NCBI GenBank assembly: GCA_017437065.1
Contig: JAFSBX010000146.1
Location: 1 to 64,000, forward strand
DNA: 64,000 bases
Direction of reading: 5' to 3'
Source of the DNA: Lachnospiraceae bacterium
GTDB lineage: Bacteria; Bacillota; Clostridia; Lachnospirales; Lachnospiraceae
Shown: piece by piece, positions 19,281-28,849 of the stretch
How positions within the stretch are numbered: position 1 is the stretch's first letter
How the letters are laid out: the number at the start of each line of letters is the position of its first letter
Made by a program: the position numbers and the translations under genes
The notes under the pieces: generated by a model
What the model saw: only the letters and a program-made list of their open reading frames with translations
Database searches by the model: none
Told to the model about the DNA's origin: nothing

Positions 19281-20159
19281 ATGTTTTTTGAGAAGTATAC
19301 TAAAAAGAAGGATGGCGTAATTCGTGGATATGATGTTCATTCCACTCCTGTCAAAATTGCATGTATTCTGATTATGATAGCATGTTTTGCAATTGTACTG
19401 TGCTGTATATTTCCGATTATCTGGCTGTTTCTTGCCAGCTTTAAGGACATTAAAGAATTTAATCGAAACGTAACTATTTTCCCGGCGGCTTTTGATTTTT
19501 CGAGAATAGCGGAAACATGGAACGCATTTAACTTCCTAAAATATTACAGAAACTCCTTGTTTTCTGTTGTAGGTTGTGTCGTATGTGCAGTTATCTTTAA
19601 CGGTATTCTGGCATATGTGCTGGCAATATTGAAACCGAAAGGAAACAAGATAGTATCAGGTTTGGTAATGCTGAGTTTATTAATCCCTTCTTCAACCAGT
19701 ATTATCTCCCTTTTCCGTAACATTAACGTATTAAACTTAGGTGGATCATTTATTCCAATCTGGCTGGCAGCCGGTGCGAATGCATTCCATATCGTAATGT
19801 TTAAGGAATTTTTTGAAGGGATACCAAAAGAGCTTTTGGAAGCAGCAAAGCTTGACGGATGTGGTGTTTTAAAGGTATTTTCAGCGATTGTACTTCCACT
19901 CTCAAAACCAATAATTATGGTAGTTGCAATTTTTGCCCTGACAGGAGCGTGGTCAGATTTCCTTCTGCCATATTTAACATTGAACGGAACAGGAAAAGAA
20001 ACAGTTATGGTTAAACTGTTTGCATTTAAAGATACACCTACAGATGCGGTTAGTATGCTTAGAGCATGTTTCTTCGCAATCATACCGCCAACCATTATCT
20101 TTTCCATTTTCCAGAAGCAGATTACAGATGGTGCATCAGCAGGTGCGGTGAAAGGTTAA
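19281..20159 (+). CDS. ABC sugar importer permease, MalG-type
   Basis: Second permease, 292 aa with six membrane helices. The EAA loop is LEAAKLDGCGVLKVFSAIVLP and the C-terminus TDGASAGAVKG is the MalG-like ending. The ribosome site AGGAGGGA lies 8 nt before the ATG. It follows the MalF-type subunit and precedes the first GH65 gene by 42 nt, so import and phosphorolysis are on one transcript. Confidence 0.92.
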   Translation: MFFEKYTKKKDGVIRGYDVHSTPVKIACILIMIACFAIVLCCIFPIIWLFLASFKDIKEFNRNVTIFPAAFDFSRIAETWNAFNFLKYYRNSLFSVVGCVVCAVIFNGILAYVLAILKPKGNKIVSGLVMLSLLIPSSTSIISLFRNINVLNLGGSFIPIWLAAGANAFHIVMFKEFFEGIPKELLEAAKLDGCGVLKVFSAIVLPLSKPIIMVVAIFALTGAWSDFLLPYLTLNGTGKETVMVKLFAFKDTPTDAVSMLRACFFAIIPPTIIFSIFQKQITDGASAGAVKG

Positions 20160-20201
20160 TGGTGTTAGCCAACACATTATAAAGAAACGAGGTAAAGAAA
20201 A

Positions 20202-22520
20202 ATGGCAAAAGTAGCAGATATGTATTTTACTACAGACCCTTGGGAAATTATAGAAGAAGGATTTGATTCACAGTATTCTACAGTGGCAGAATCGGTTTTT
20301 TCTCTTGGAAACGAATACATGGGTATCCGTGGAATTATGGAAGAAGGATATTCGGGAGATACGCTGGTTGGAAGTTATTTTAATGGAATTTATGAAAGAA
20401 TTATGCAGAATAAATCCTATAAAGGAATTACGGATTGCAGCGAATATATGGTAAACAGCGTAAACTGGCTTGCACTGAATATTACAGTGAATGAAGAAAA
20501 GCTGGATTTAGGCAAAGTGAAATTTGAAGACTTTAAAAGAGTTCTGAATTTAAAGAATGGTGTATTAACACGTTCGTTTACATGGGTTCTTGCTGACGGA
20601 AAGAAGATGGAGGTTGCATTTGAACGTTTCTTATCTATGGAGCAGTCAAAAGTAGGAGCACAGAAGATTGCGTTAAGGCCCATTAATTTCAGTGGTACAG
20701 CAACAGTAACCATGAAACTTGATTTTTCCATGATTCATCAATCCGTGGGAGAAAACATGTGGGATTGTGAAGAAGGAACATGCGAAGGTAATTTTATCAG
20801 TATTTTAGGTACAACGAAAAAAACAAAGCAGCAGGTATATTCCTGTTGTGTAGTATCCGGTAGTGATGTAGTATCGGAAAAAGAATTTAGGGCAGAAAAG
20901 CAAACCGGAAAAACATTGGAATTTGAATTGGAAGAAAGGAAAACCACTTTTATAGAAAGAATTGCATATAACATTGTCAGAAAAGAAGTGGAAGAGAATC
21001 CGAACTATGCACAGAGCAAAGTAAAATTTGCAAAAGAAGTAGAAACAGCAAGAGAAATTGTATCTGCTTATTCTTATGATGCATTGAAACAAGAAAATGG
21101 TGCATGGTGGCAGCGTGTATGGGAAAAATCAGATATTGTAATTGAAGGAGATGAGCAGAATCAGCAGGGAATCCGTTTCTGTATCTTCCAGATGTATCAG
21201 ACATATCACGGAACAGAACCGGGTACGAATATTGGAGCTAAAGGCCTTACCGGTGAAGCATATAGCGGGAATGCTTTCTGGGATACAGAAACATATTGCC
21301 TGCCGTTTTATATTTTCAATGACTTGAGTGCAGCTAAAAATCTGCTTTTGTTCCGTTACATTACTTTGGCAGAAGCAAAGCTTCGTGCTGTAGCACTGGA
21401 TTGTAAAGGAGCATTTTATCCGATTGCAACCATAAGTGGTAAGGAATGTTGTAATCTTTGGCAGCATGCCAGCCTTCAGTTGCAGGCATCTACAGCAGTA
21501 GCTTACGGAATCTGGTTTTATACAAAATTGACAGGGGATGTAGATTTTCTGGCTGATTATGGACTGGAAATGCTGGTGGAAATCAGCCGTATGCTGGCAA
21601 CCAGAGGTGATTATACAGAAAACGGCACAAAATACAGTTTCTACTGTGTCATGGGTCCGGATGAGTTCCAGATGATGGTAAATCATAATTTCTATACAAA
21701 TTATATGGGACGTTTTACGTTAAACTATACTCTGGAAGTAATTGAAAAACTAAAAGAAAAAGATGCAGCAAAAGTAGAAACTATGTTGTCACAATTTGGT
21801 GTGACAAAAGGCGAACAGCAGGAGTGGAAGAAAATTGCCGATTGTATGTATTTGCCACAGGATAAAGAAACGGGATTATTTGAACAGCATGAAGGATTTT
21901 TCAAGCTTCCTCATGTGGATGTGGATGCAATTCCAATGGAGGATTTCCCATTATATCATCACTGGTCATATGACCGCATTTACAGAAATGACATGATTAA
22001 ACAGCCGGACGTATTGATGGCAATGCTGTTGTTTAATTCAGATTTTACACAGGAACAGTTGGAAAAGAATTATGAGTACTATGAGCCAAGATGTATTCAT
22101 GAAAGTTCATTATCTCCGTCCGTTCATTCCATTCTGGCAGCACAGTTGAAAAAGCGTAAAGAAGCATATGATTTCTTTGGTTTTGCAACAAGACTGGATC
22201 TTGACAATTATAACCGTAATACCAACGAGGGATTACATACAACATCAATTGCAGCAGCATGGATGAACATTATTTATGGATTCGGCGGAATGCGTTCTGA
22301 TGGTGATACTTTGAACTTTAACCCGTCTATTCCTGAACAATGGAGCAGTTACTCTTTCCGCATTACATATCAGAGCGAAGTCATTATGGTTAAGGTAGAA
22401 CCGGATTATGTTTCAATTAACACAAAAGACGGAAAAGAAATTTCAGTTGTGGTATACGGCAAGGAAGTGAAGCTTTCAAAAGAAGAGACAAAGATTTCAA
22501 TTCCGGATGAATGGAAATAA
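20202..22520 (+). CDS. GH65 alpha-glucoside phosphorylase (copy 1)
   Basis: Cytoplasmic inverting phosphorylase of 772 aa that cleaves an alpha-glucoside with phosphate to give beta-glucose 1-phosphate. It has an N-terminal super-sandwich (residues ~1-280), a linker, an (alpha/alpha)6 barrel and a small C-terminal beta domain, at normal family length. The general acid is Glu488 in MGPDEFQMMVN, the position of Glu487 in the Lactobacillus maltose phosphorylase as I recall it. The DEFQ variant in place of the common DEYHE suggests a specificity other than plain maltose. The gene ends only 41 nt before copy 2. Kojibiose, nigerose, trehalose and glucosyl-rhamnose phosphorylases are all in the family, so I do not assign a substrate. 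Confidence 0.88.
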   Translation: MAKVADMYFTTDPWEIIEEGFDSQYSTVAESVFSLGNEYMGIRGIMEEGYSGDTLVGSYFNGIYERIMQNKSYKGITDCSEYMVNSVNWLALNITVNEEKLDLGKVKFEDFKRVLNLKNGVLTRSFTWVLADGKKMEVAFERFLSMEQSKVGAQKIALRPINFSGTATVTMKLDFSMIHQSVGENMWDCEEGTCEGNFISILGTTKKTKQQVYSCCVVSGSDVVSEKEFRAEKQTGKTLEFELEERKTTFIERIAYNIVRKEVEENPNYAQSKVKFAKEVETAREIVSAYSYDALKQENGAWWQRVWEKSDIVIEGDEQNQQGIRFCIFQMYQTYHGTEPGTNIGAKGLTGEAYSGNAFWDTETYCLPFYIFNDLSAAKNLLLFRYITLAEAKLRAVALDCKGAFYPIATISGKECCNLWQHASLQLQASTAVAYGIWFYTKLTGDVDFLADYGLEMLVEISRMLATRGDYTENGTKYSFYCVMGPDEFQMMVNHNFYTNYMGRFTLNYTLEVIEKLKEKDAAKVETMLSQFGVTKGEQQEWKKIADCMYLPQDKETGLFEQHEGFFKLPHVDVDAIPMEDFPLYHHWSYDRIYRNDMIKQPDVLMAMLLFNSDFTQEQLEKNYEYYEPRCIHESSLSPSVHSILAAQLKKRKEAYDFFGFATRLDLDNYNRNTNEGLHTTSIAAAWMNIIYGFGGMRSDGDTLNFNPSIPEQWSSYSFRITYQSEVIMVKVEPDYVSINTKDGKEISVVVYGKEVKLSKEETKISIPDEWK

Positions 22521-22561
22521 GAGAATTGTTTCCGGCAGGTAACAATGGTAAGGAGAGTATC

Positions 22562-24754
22562 ATGAAAAATTTATGGATTGTAGAGGAACAGGGATTCCAT
22601 AAAGAAGGGATTGCAGATAACGGTAACCGTTTCTTGATAGGAAACGGTTACATGGGAATAAGAGGAACATTGGATGAGTTCACAAAAGAGCAGCTTGTGG
22701 CAATCAATTTGGCGGGAATCTATGACAAAGTGGGTGATGGCTGGCGTGAACCGCTTAACGCTCCTAATCCGATTTATACAGTTTTGCATGTTGACGGAGA
22801 AAAGTATGGAGTATTAGAAAAAGAAGCGATAGAGCATACGGTTACATTAAATTTCAGAGAAGCTGTACTTTGCAGAAAAACAGTTTTTCAAACACAAAAA
22901 GGAAATGTAACATTTCAGGCAACACGTTTTCTGAATATGGAAAATCCACATCTTATTCATGCACAATATGAAGTTATTTGTGACTTTGATGCAGATGTAG
23001 AGTTTAGAACAGGTATTGATATAGATGTATGGGATATATACGGACCGCATTTTGAGAAATATGAATGTGGACAGGAACAGATTTTTTCCGTAAAGGCATC
23101 CATTCAGGAAGAACGTGAGCAGGTGTGGGTTTTGGAAAAGACACAAGGAGCAGGCAATGAAACAGTGTTGAAAGAAAATGACAAACTGCTTCGTGTATTT
23201 TCCTATCGTGCCGTGAAAGGTGAGACGGCAGTTTTTACAAAACAGTGTGCAATATATACCTCTAAGGATAAAGAACTTGCAGCCGGCAACCTGACAATAA
23301 ATATAGATGATTTGTTTGCAAAGGATATGGAAGCTGCCTACGAGAAAGAAAAGGCAGAACACATTGCATGGTGGGAAGAAAAATGGAACACTTCGCAGGT
23401 AGTGATCGATGGTGATGACGAGGCAATGTGTGCATTGAACTATTCACTGTACCATTTACATTCTATTGCACCGAGACACAGTGACAGTCTTTCCATTGCA
23501 GCGAGAGGTTTATCGGGACAGACATACAAAGGTGCTGTTTTCTGGGATACGGAAATGTTTATCCTTGATTTCTTCTTATATACTGAGCCTTCTGTTGCGA
23601 AAACGTTGTTAAAGTATCGAATTGATACCCTGGACGGTGCCAGACAGAAGGCAAAAGATTACGGATATCAGGGAGCATTTTATGCATGGGAAAGTCAGGA
23701 AGGTGGCTTTGATGCCTGCTCTGACTATAATGTAACAGATGTATTTACCGGAAGACCGATGAGAACATATTTTAAGGATAAGCAGATTCACATTTCGGCA
23801 GCTATTGTTTCAGGAATCATGCGATATGTGGAACATACGAAGGATTATTCTGTTCTGGAAGAGGGCGGAATTGAAACAATTGTGGAATGTGCACGTTTCT
23901 ATTACAGTTTGCTGATAAAGAAAGTAAACGGAGCAGTATATGAATTGCATGATGTAATCGGACCGGACGAATACCATGAGCGTGTAAATAATAACGGCTA
24001 TACAAACCGTATGGCAAAGTATTCTTTTGAAAAAGCATATGAACTGTTAAGTAATGTCGAAAAATTTTCAGAGAGTACTCAGAAAAAGCTTGCGGAGAAA
24101 TTTGACGTAAGCGCGTTGAAAGAAGAATTTAAGGACGCGGCAGAAAATATTTATATTCCTGCTCCGAATGAAGAAGGAGTTATTGAGCAGTTTGACGGCT
24201 ACTTAGGTCTGGAAGATGTATCTGTTGAAGAGGTAAGAAAAAGGCTTCTTCATGAAAAGGAGTATTGGGGCGGTGCTTATGGTGTGGCTTCACATACACA
24301 AATTATTAAGCAGGCAGATGTTGTAACGTGGCTGACATTGTTTGCAAATGAATTTTCAAAGGAAGTTCTTGCGAAGAATTGGGAGTATTATGAGCCAAGA
24401 ACAGAACATGGTTCTTCGCTGAGTGCATGTATGTATGCATGGCTTGCCTGCATTAATGGATACCCTGAGAAAGCATATCCATTTTTCTTAAAGTCAGCGA
24501 TGGCTGATTTAAAGGGCGGAGGAAAGCAATGGGCAGGACTTGTTTATATTGGAGGAACGCATCCGGCAGCAAGTGGTGGAGCTTATATGAATGCTATCCA
24601 CGGCTTTGCAGGTGTTTCTTTTGAAGACGGAAAAATAAAGGTAAACCCGGTTCTTCCGCCGAACTGGAAGAGCATGAAGTTTACCGTATCCTATCAGTCG
24701 AAACAATATGCAATTGAAATTAACGGAAAGAAATCCACGGTTACCGAGCTGTAA
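22562..24754 (+). CDS. GH65 alpha-glucoside phosphorylase (copy 2)
   Basis: Second GH65 enzyme, 730 aa, with the same domain order. The catalytic Glu470 sits in GPDEYHERVNNNGYTN, the canonical form. I start at the ATG at 22562 (MKNLWIVEEQGF) with AAGGAGA about 8 nt upstream; the frame opens earlier inside copy 1. It differs from copy 1 in length and active-site wording, so the two probably act on different linkages or chain lengths rather than being a recent duplication. Its product, beta-glucose 1-phosphate, is the substrate of the PgmB-type mutase at 25949. It ends 6 nt from the convergent LacI gene with no obvious terminator between. Confidence 0.88.
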   Translation: MKNLWIVEEQGFHKEGIADNGNRFLIGNGYMGIRGTLDEFTKEQLVAINLAGIYDKVGDGWREPLNAPNPIYTVLHVDGEKYGVLEKEAIEHTVTLNFREAVLCRKTVFQTQKGNVTFQATRFLNMENPHLIHAQYEVICDFDADVEFRTGIDIDVWDIYGPHFEKYECGQEQIFSVKASIQEEREQVWVLEKTQGAGNETVLKENDKLLRVFSYRAVKGETAVFTKQCAIYTSKDKELAAGNLTINIDDLFAKDMEAAYEKEKAEHIAWWEEKWNTSQVVIDGDDEAMCALNYSLYHLHSIAPRHSDSLSIAARGLSGQTYKGAVFWDTEMFILDFFLYTEPSVAKTLLKYRIDTLDGARQKAKDYGYQGAFYAWESQEGGFDACSDYNVTDVFTGRPMRTYFKDKQIHISAAIVSGIMRYVEHTKDYSVLEEGGIETIVECARFYYSLLIKKVNGAVYELHDVIGPDEYHERVNNNGYTNRMAKYSFEKAYELLSNVEKFSESTQKKLAEKFDVSALKEEFKDAAENIYIPAPNEEGVIEQFDGYLGLEDVSVEEVRKRLLHEKEYWGGAYGVASHTQIIKQADVVTWLTLFANEFSKEVLAKNWEYYEPRTEHGSSLSACMYAWLACINGYPEKAYPFFLKSAMADLKGGGKQWAGLVYIGGTHPAASGGAYMNAIHGFAGVSFEDGKIKVNPVLPPNWKSMKFTVSYQSKQYAIEINGKKSTVTEL

Positions 24755-24760
24755 AATCGG

Positions 24761-25771
24761 TTATATGGAACGGACACTTTCTCGTTCAATCAGCTTGGTG
24801 GACAGGATAATTTGCGAATGCCGGGGGGGATTGCCTTCCAGCTTTTGCAACATCATGTCTACCGCAAGAGAACCCTTTAAAGGGATATCCTGATGAATAG
24901 TAGTTAATGGCGGTGTAATCAGGCGCGAGAGCGCAATATCGTCGAAGCCTACGATGGAGATATCATCCGGAATGGATTTGCCGCCTGCTTTGAGGTGCAC
25001 CATGATGTTAGCAGCCATAATATCTGCAGTTGTAACAAGAGCCGTAACATGGGAAAGTTTACAGAGTTTATCACTTACTGCCTTACAGGAATCATAATCC
25101 ATTTCGCTTTCCAGTACGAGAGCTTTATCAAACGGAATGGAGGCATCACAAAGTGCCTGACAGTAACCGTCAAAACGTTCTTTAACAACACCGCTTTCCT
25201 TGATGCTTGGAGAGGCAAAAGCAATATTCCGGTGTCCGCGGTCAATCAGGTATTTGGTGGAAGTATAACAGCCGTTATAGTCTTCCAAGCCCACATTAAA
25301 TACATTCAGCTGTTCGGTATAACTGTCAATCAATACGACAGGAATTTGGATAGAACTGAGTGCTTCAAAAAAAGTATCTTTAAACACACCGGTAAAAAAC
25401 AGACCATCTACATTCCAGGTTCGTAAAAAGGTTAAAAGTTCTTCGGAGGTTTCCACTGTGCGATACATCAGATAGTAACCGTGTTCACGAAGCTTTTGTT
25501 CCAATATATTAGTAAAAATTGAGTGGAATGGGTCATCTATGATGTTCTGAGTCTTTTTAGGTATTGTGTGGTTAATATAACCGATTACCTTAGAAGAATT
25601 GGATACGAGTGTACGTGCCGACATATTTGGAACATAACCAAGTGTCTTAATGGCACTATTTATTTTTTCCACTGTTTCAGCAGATACTCGGTTTGCTCTT
25701 CCATGTATGACATTTGAAACCGTCGTAGCGCTTACACCGGTGACTTTAGCAATATCTTTTATCGTTACCAT
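24761..25771 (-). CDS. LacI-family repressor of the alpha-glucoside regulon
   Basis: A 336-aa LacI/GalR regulator. The N-terminal helix-turn-helix is MVTIKDIAKVTGVSATTVSNVIHGR with the hinge VPNMSARTLVSN, followed by a periplasmic-binding-type effector domain (~60-336: GLFFTGVF, VVLIDSY, SIVGFDDIALSRLITPPLTTI). It lies between GH65 copy 2 and pgmB on the opposite strand. A GTTTAACGTTAAA site just upstream of its start implies autorepression, and exact matches upstream of the chemoreceptor and importer define a local regulon. The inducer is probably the imported disaccharide or a glucose phosphate (inference). Confidence 0.92.
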   Translation of the reverse strand: MVTIKDIAKVTGVSATTVSNVIHGRANRVSAETVEKINSAIKTLGYVPNMSARTLVSNSSKVIGYINHTIPKKTQNIIDDPFHSIFTNILEQKLREHGYYLMYRTVETSEELLTFLRTWNVDGLFFTGVFKDTFFEALSSIQIPVVLIDSYTEQLNVFNVGLEDYNGCYTSTKYLIDRGHRNIAFASPSIKESGVVKERFDGYCQALCDASIPFDKALVLESEMDYDSCKAVSDKLCKLSHVTALVTTADIMAANIMVHLKAGGKSIPDDISIVGFDDIALSRLITPPLTTIHQDIPLKGSLAVDMMLQKLEGNPPRHSQIILSTKLIERESVRSI

Positions 25772-25793
25772 GTAGTTGTGTCCTTTCTGAAAA

Positions 25794-25807
25794 GTTTAAC
25801 GTTAAAG
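25794..25807. promoter_or_regulatory. LacI-family operator upstream of the repressor gene
   Basis: GTTTAACGTTAAAG, one mismatch from the operators at 14303, 16624 and 16708. It lies between the repressor's -10 box and its start codon, so it would autorepress. It could also affect the divergent pgmB. Confidence 0.8.
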
Positions 25808-25817
25808 CTATACAGAT

Positions 25818-25846
25818 AATATAGCAATATTTGGCTGATTATGCAA
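25818..25846 (-). promoter_or_regulatory. Predicted promoter of the LacI-family repressor
   Basis: On the minus strand, TTGCAT, 17 nt, TATATT, ending about 11 nt before the operator at 25794-25807. Confidence 0.6.
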
Positions 25847-25948
25847 ATAAAAAGATTATAAAACAGGGGAAGTGTATTTCCCACTTAAAAGAAATTTAAA
25901 GAAAAATGCGTGAAAAGTAAAGTTTTATTTAACAATTGGAGGTTAACA

Positions 25949-26599
25949 ATGATTAAGAGTGTAATTTTTGATTTAGATGGTGTTTTAGTATCAACAGATG
26001 AGCTTCATTACAATGCATGGAAAAAACTGGCAGATGAACTTGGTATTACTGAATTTACAAAGGAAGACAACGAAAAACAGAGAGGTGTCAGCAGAATGGA
26101 ATCTCTGGAGGTTGTTTTAAGTAAAGGAAATAAAGAGTATAGCGAAGAAGAGAAGATAGCGTTAGCAGACCGCAAAAATAACTACTACATAGAAATGTTG
26201 GAAAGCATTGATGAAAGCGTTATTTTGGGGGGAGCAACAGAAACGTTAAAAATGCTTCGCGAAAGAGGAATTAAAGTAGGGGTTGGTTCTGCAAGTAAAA
26301 ATACCCCGATGATTCTTGCCAAAACCGGACTTGAGAAATATATAGATAAAGTCAGCTGTGGATTGGATACAACAAAATCAAAACCGGATCCGGAAGTATT
26401 TGTAATCGCAGCACAGAAGCTGGAGACACCACATGAAGAATGTCTGGTTGTAGAAGATTCGGCAGCAGGAATCGTGGCGGCAAAAGCAGCAGGAATGAAG
26501 AGTCTTGGTGTGGGACCTTATTATGAAACATTGAAAGCAGATTATGAAGCACGTACTTTAAAGGCAGTTGATGACTGGAACATTGTGCTGGATGTATAA
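25949..26599 (+). CDS. pgmB: Beta-phosphoglucomutase
   Basis: HAD-superfamily mutase, 216 aa, that converts beta-glucose 1-phosphate to glucose 6-phosphate and so completes GH65 phosphorolysis. The nucleophile loop DLDGVLVSTDELH is at residues 8-20, with the Asp pair, and the cap helical region follows. VGSASKN is the Thr/Ser motif, and KPDPEVF with VVEDSAAGIVAAKAAGM supplies the Lys and metal-binding acids. I start at the ATG at 25949 because TTGGAGG lies 5 nt upstream; an earlier in-frame ATG at 25910 lacks this. It is divergent from the LacI gene, with 177 bp of shared regulatory DNA. Confidence 0.93.
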   Translation: MIKSVIFDLDGVLVSTDELHYNAWKKLADELGITEFTKEDNEKQRGVSRMESLEVVLSKGNKEYSEEEKIALADRKNNYYIEMLESIDESVILGGATETLKMLRERGIKVGVGSASKNTPMILAKTGLEKYIDKVSCGLDTTKSKPDPEVFVIAAQKLETPHEECLVVEDSAAGIVAAKAAGMKSLGVGPYYETLKADYEARTLKAVDDWNIVLDV

Positions 26600-26637
26600 T
26601 AAATTACATGGATATGGGGAAATAAAGGAGGATGGCA

Positions 26638-28203
26638 ATGGAAAAAACAAAAGGTAAAAAGAGTGAATTTATAATGATTATTTTGCTTGTTATTGCAATT
26701 GCTGTTATGTGCGGATTTATTGTTAAGAAAAAATTAAGCGAGCAGGGAAAGAATGCCAATATATTTGAAAATTCAAAACTGGTTTTATATGAAGGACCAA
26801 AGTCATTAAAAGATGCAACAGAGGAAGATTTAAAAGCCACATCAGAAGTAATGAGGGATTTTTCTTTAATGCATTGTATGGATACAACAGTTACGGTTAA
26901 TGGATATGACTGTTATGTATATGATACAAACGTGAACCATTCAAGAACATGGTCAAACAGTTATTATCCATCAATTTCAAGAACGCCGATTACATATTTT
27001 GATTTTGAGGGTGCGGCAGAAATCAAAGTTACTGTTCCGGGTAGAGAGTTGGAGTCTGTTAAGATAAGTCCGGTTTCTTATGGAATCGAGCCTCAGATTG
27101 ATTTGGAAACATCTACAATTACCTTTACGATTACCGAGCCGGATAATTATACATTAACCTTTAATGGAACCCCGGACAGAGCACTTCATATATTTGCCAA
27201 TCCAATCGAAACAGACATACCGGATGCAAATGATGAAAATGTAGTTTATATCGGACCGGGAGAATGGAACATAGAGGCAATTGTATTGGAGGAGGGACAG
27301 ACACTTTATCTTTCAGGCGGTGCAGTTGTTCATGGCGTTGTTAACGGCAATAATACAAAAAATGTTACCGTAAAAGGAAGAGGAATTATTGATGGTTCTC
27401 ATTATGAAGGCTGGAAGGGAAAAACAGCATACGTTCCGCTGAAATTTGACAATTGCGAAAATGTTACACTGGAAGACATCATTGTTTTAAATGCTAATGC
27501 ATGGGTATGTCAGGCATATTGTTCGGAGAATGGTGTAATTGATGGTTTAAGAATCATATCTCCAAGACCAAATGGCGATGGTATTTCATTGCAGTCCTGT
27601 CAGAATTATGAAGTAAAAAACTGTTTTGTCAGAAGCTGGGATGATTCTCTTGTTGTTAAGAATTATGTGGGAAGTTCAAAAGATATTTACTTCCATGATA
27701 CACAGTTATGGACAGATTTTGCCCAGTCAATGGAGCTTGGATATGAAACCAATAAGGGAAGCTTAAATAATGTCAGCATGACGAATGTTACTTTTGAAAA
27801 CATTACAGTACTGAATAACTTCCATAAACCGGTTGTATCTGTACATAATGCAGATGATGCACTGGTATCGGATATTCTTTTCAAGAATATCATTGTTGAG
27901 GATAACAGAGTAGGAAGTGGCGATGCATCCACGATGCCGTATCTGATCGATATTAATATTGCACAGAGTTCTAACTGGTCTACAACAAAAGAAAGAGGAA
28001 CTATTTCAAATGTGACAATCGAAAATATGCAAGTGCTCTCCGGTAATTTCCCAAAATCCAGAATAAACGGATTTGATGCAGAGCATAAGGCTGAAAATAT
28101 TACAATTAAAAATCTGAGTATTCTTGGTGAGGATATCAAAGATTTTGAGGGCGGAAAGTTTGAAATTAATCAGGATACAACGGCAAATCTGGTAATCGAA
28201 TAG
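26638..28203 (+). CDS. Membrane-anchored beta-helix glycoside hydrolase (GH28/GH49-like)
   Basis: A 521-aa protein with one N-terminal membrane anchor (residues ~12-32) and the rest outside. Residues ~75-205 are a beta-sandwich like the N-terminal domain of dextranase-type enzymes (TYFDFEGAAEIKVTV, SYGIEPQ, LHIFANPIE). Residues ~205-515 are a right-handed parallel beta-helix. NGDGIS and SWDDSLVVK provide the closely placed Asp residues used by clan GH-N (GH28 polygalacturonases, GH49 dextranases). An exo- or endo-alpha-glucanase would suit the neighbourhood, but a pectinase cannot be excluded. I choose the ATG at 26638, 6 nt after AGGAGG; the one at 26632 touches the ribosome site. Confidence 0.75.
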   Translation: MEKTKGKKSEFIMIILLVIAIAVMCGFIVKKKLSEQGKNANIFENSKLVLYEGPKSLKDATEEDLKATSEVMRDFSLMHCMDTTVTVNGYDCYVYDTNVNHSRTWSNSYYPSISRTPITYFDFEGAAEIKVTVPGRELESVKISPVSYGIEPQIDLETSTITFTITEPDNYTLTFNGTPDRALHIFANPIETDIPDANDENVVYIGPGEWNIEAIVLEEGQTLYLSGGAVVHGVVNGNNTKNVTVKGRGIIDGSHYEGWKGKTAYVPLKFDNCENVTLEDIIVLNANAWVCQAYCSENGVIDGLRIISPRPNGDGISLQSCQNYEVKNCFVRSWDDSLVVKNYVGSSKDIYFHDTQLWTDFAQSMELGYETNKGSLNNVSMTNVTFENITVLNNFHKPVVSVHNADDALVSDILFKNIIVEDNRVGSGDASTMPYLIDINIAQSSNWSTTKERGTISNVTIENMQVLSGNFPKSRINGFDAEHKAENITIKNLSILGEDIKDFEGGKFEINQDTTANLVIE

Positions 28204-28212
28204 GAGAAGTTT

Positions 28213-28836
28213 ATGAAATCTAGAAAAATTATTATTTTTATACTGGCTGCTATTCTTATTCTTATGATAGGTTATTGTTTCATTGGAGAAAAGGAAGAAG
28301 TTCAGAAAATGAAAGAAGAAAATCTGACAATCGTGGAAGCACCTGACCAGACGGAAGCAATGGAACATCCGGATTTTGTAGTAGAGGATGTTGTGGTTGA
28401 AACACCGGAGGGAACGAATGTTGCGTTAGATGCCAAGATTGAGGCGGATAGTGTAACAGGTGCATTTACAGCAGATAAAGCGATCGATGGTGATCCGGAA
28501 GGTGCTTCTTATTGGGAGGCAGGCGCGAATGTATATCCCAATAACCTGACTCTTGAACTGCAGGAAGAAAAGAATATTCATGCAATCAGAATTCGTTTGT
28601 GTCCGGATCTTATCTGGGGGAAACGTACCCAAACCTTTGCAGTGTATGGCGGTAGTGATCCGGAGAATCTGACAGAATTGGTGCCGGAGAAAGTTTATGA
28701 GTTTGATCCGCAGACAGGCAATGCGGTTGTGGTGGAATTTGACGAAATAAATACAAAGTTTGTACGATTTGTATTTACCGATAATACCGGTTCACATGGT
28801 GCGCAGGTGGCGGAAGCTGAAATATATTCAAGATAA
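28213..28836 (+). CDS. Membrane-anchored F5/8 type C (discoidin-like) protein
   Basis: A 207-aa protein with a hydrophobic N-terminal anchor (residues ~4-24), an acidic linker to about 60, and one F5/8-type (CBM32-like) beta-sandwich (NVALDAKIEADS, DKAIDGDPEGASYWEA, LELQEEKNIHAIRIRL, VRFVFTDNTG...VAEAEIYS). Discoidin modules of this type commonly bind carbohydrate at the cell surface. There is no catalytic domain. It begins 9 nt after the beta-helix hydrolase and is presumably co-translated as its surface binding partner. Ends at the terminator at 28850. Confidence 0.78.
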   Translation: MKSRKIIIFILAAILILMIGYCFIGEKEEVQKMKEENLTIVEAPDQTEAMEHPDFVVEDVVVETPEGTNVALDAKIEADSVTGAFTADKAIDGDPEGASYWEAGANVYPNNLTLELQEEKNIHAIRIRLCPDLIWGKRTQTFAVYGGSDPENLTELVPEKVYEFDPQTGNAVVVEFDEINTKFVRFVFTDNTGSHGAQVAEAEIYSR

Positions 28837-28849
28837 ATTGAAATAAGAG

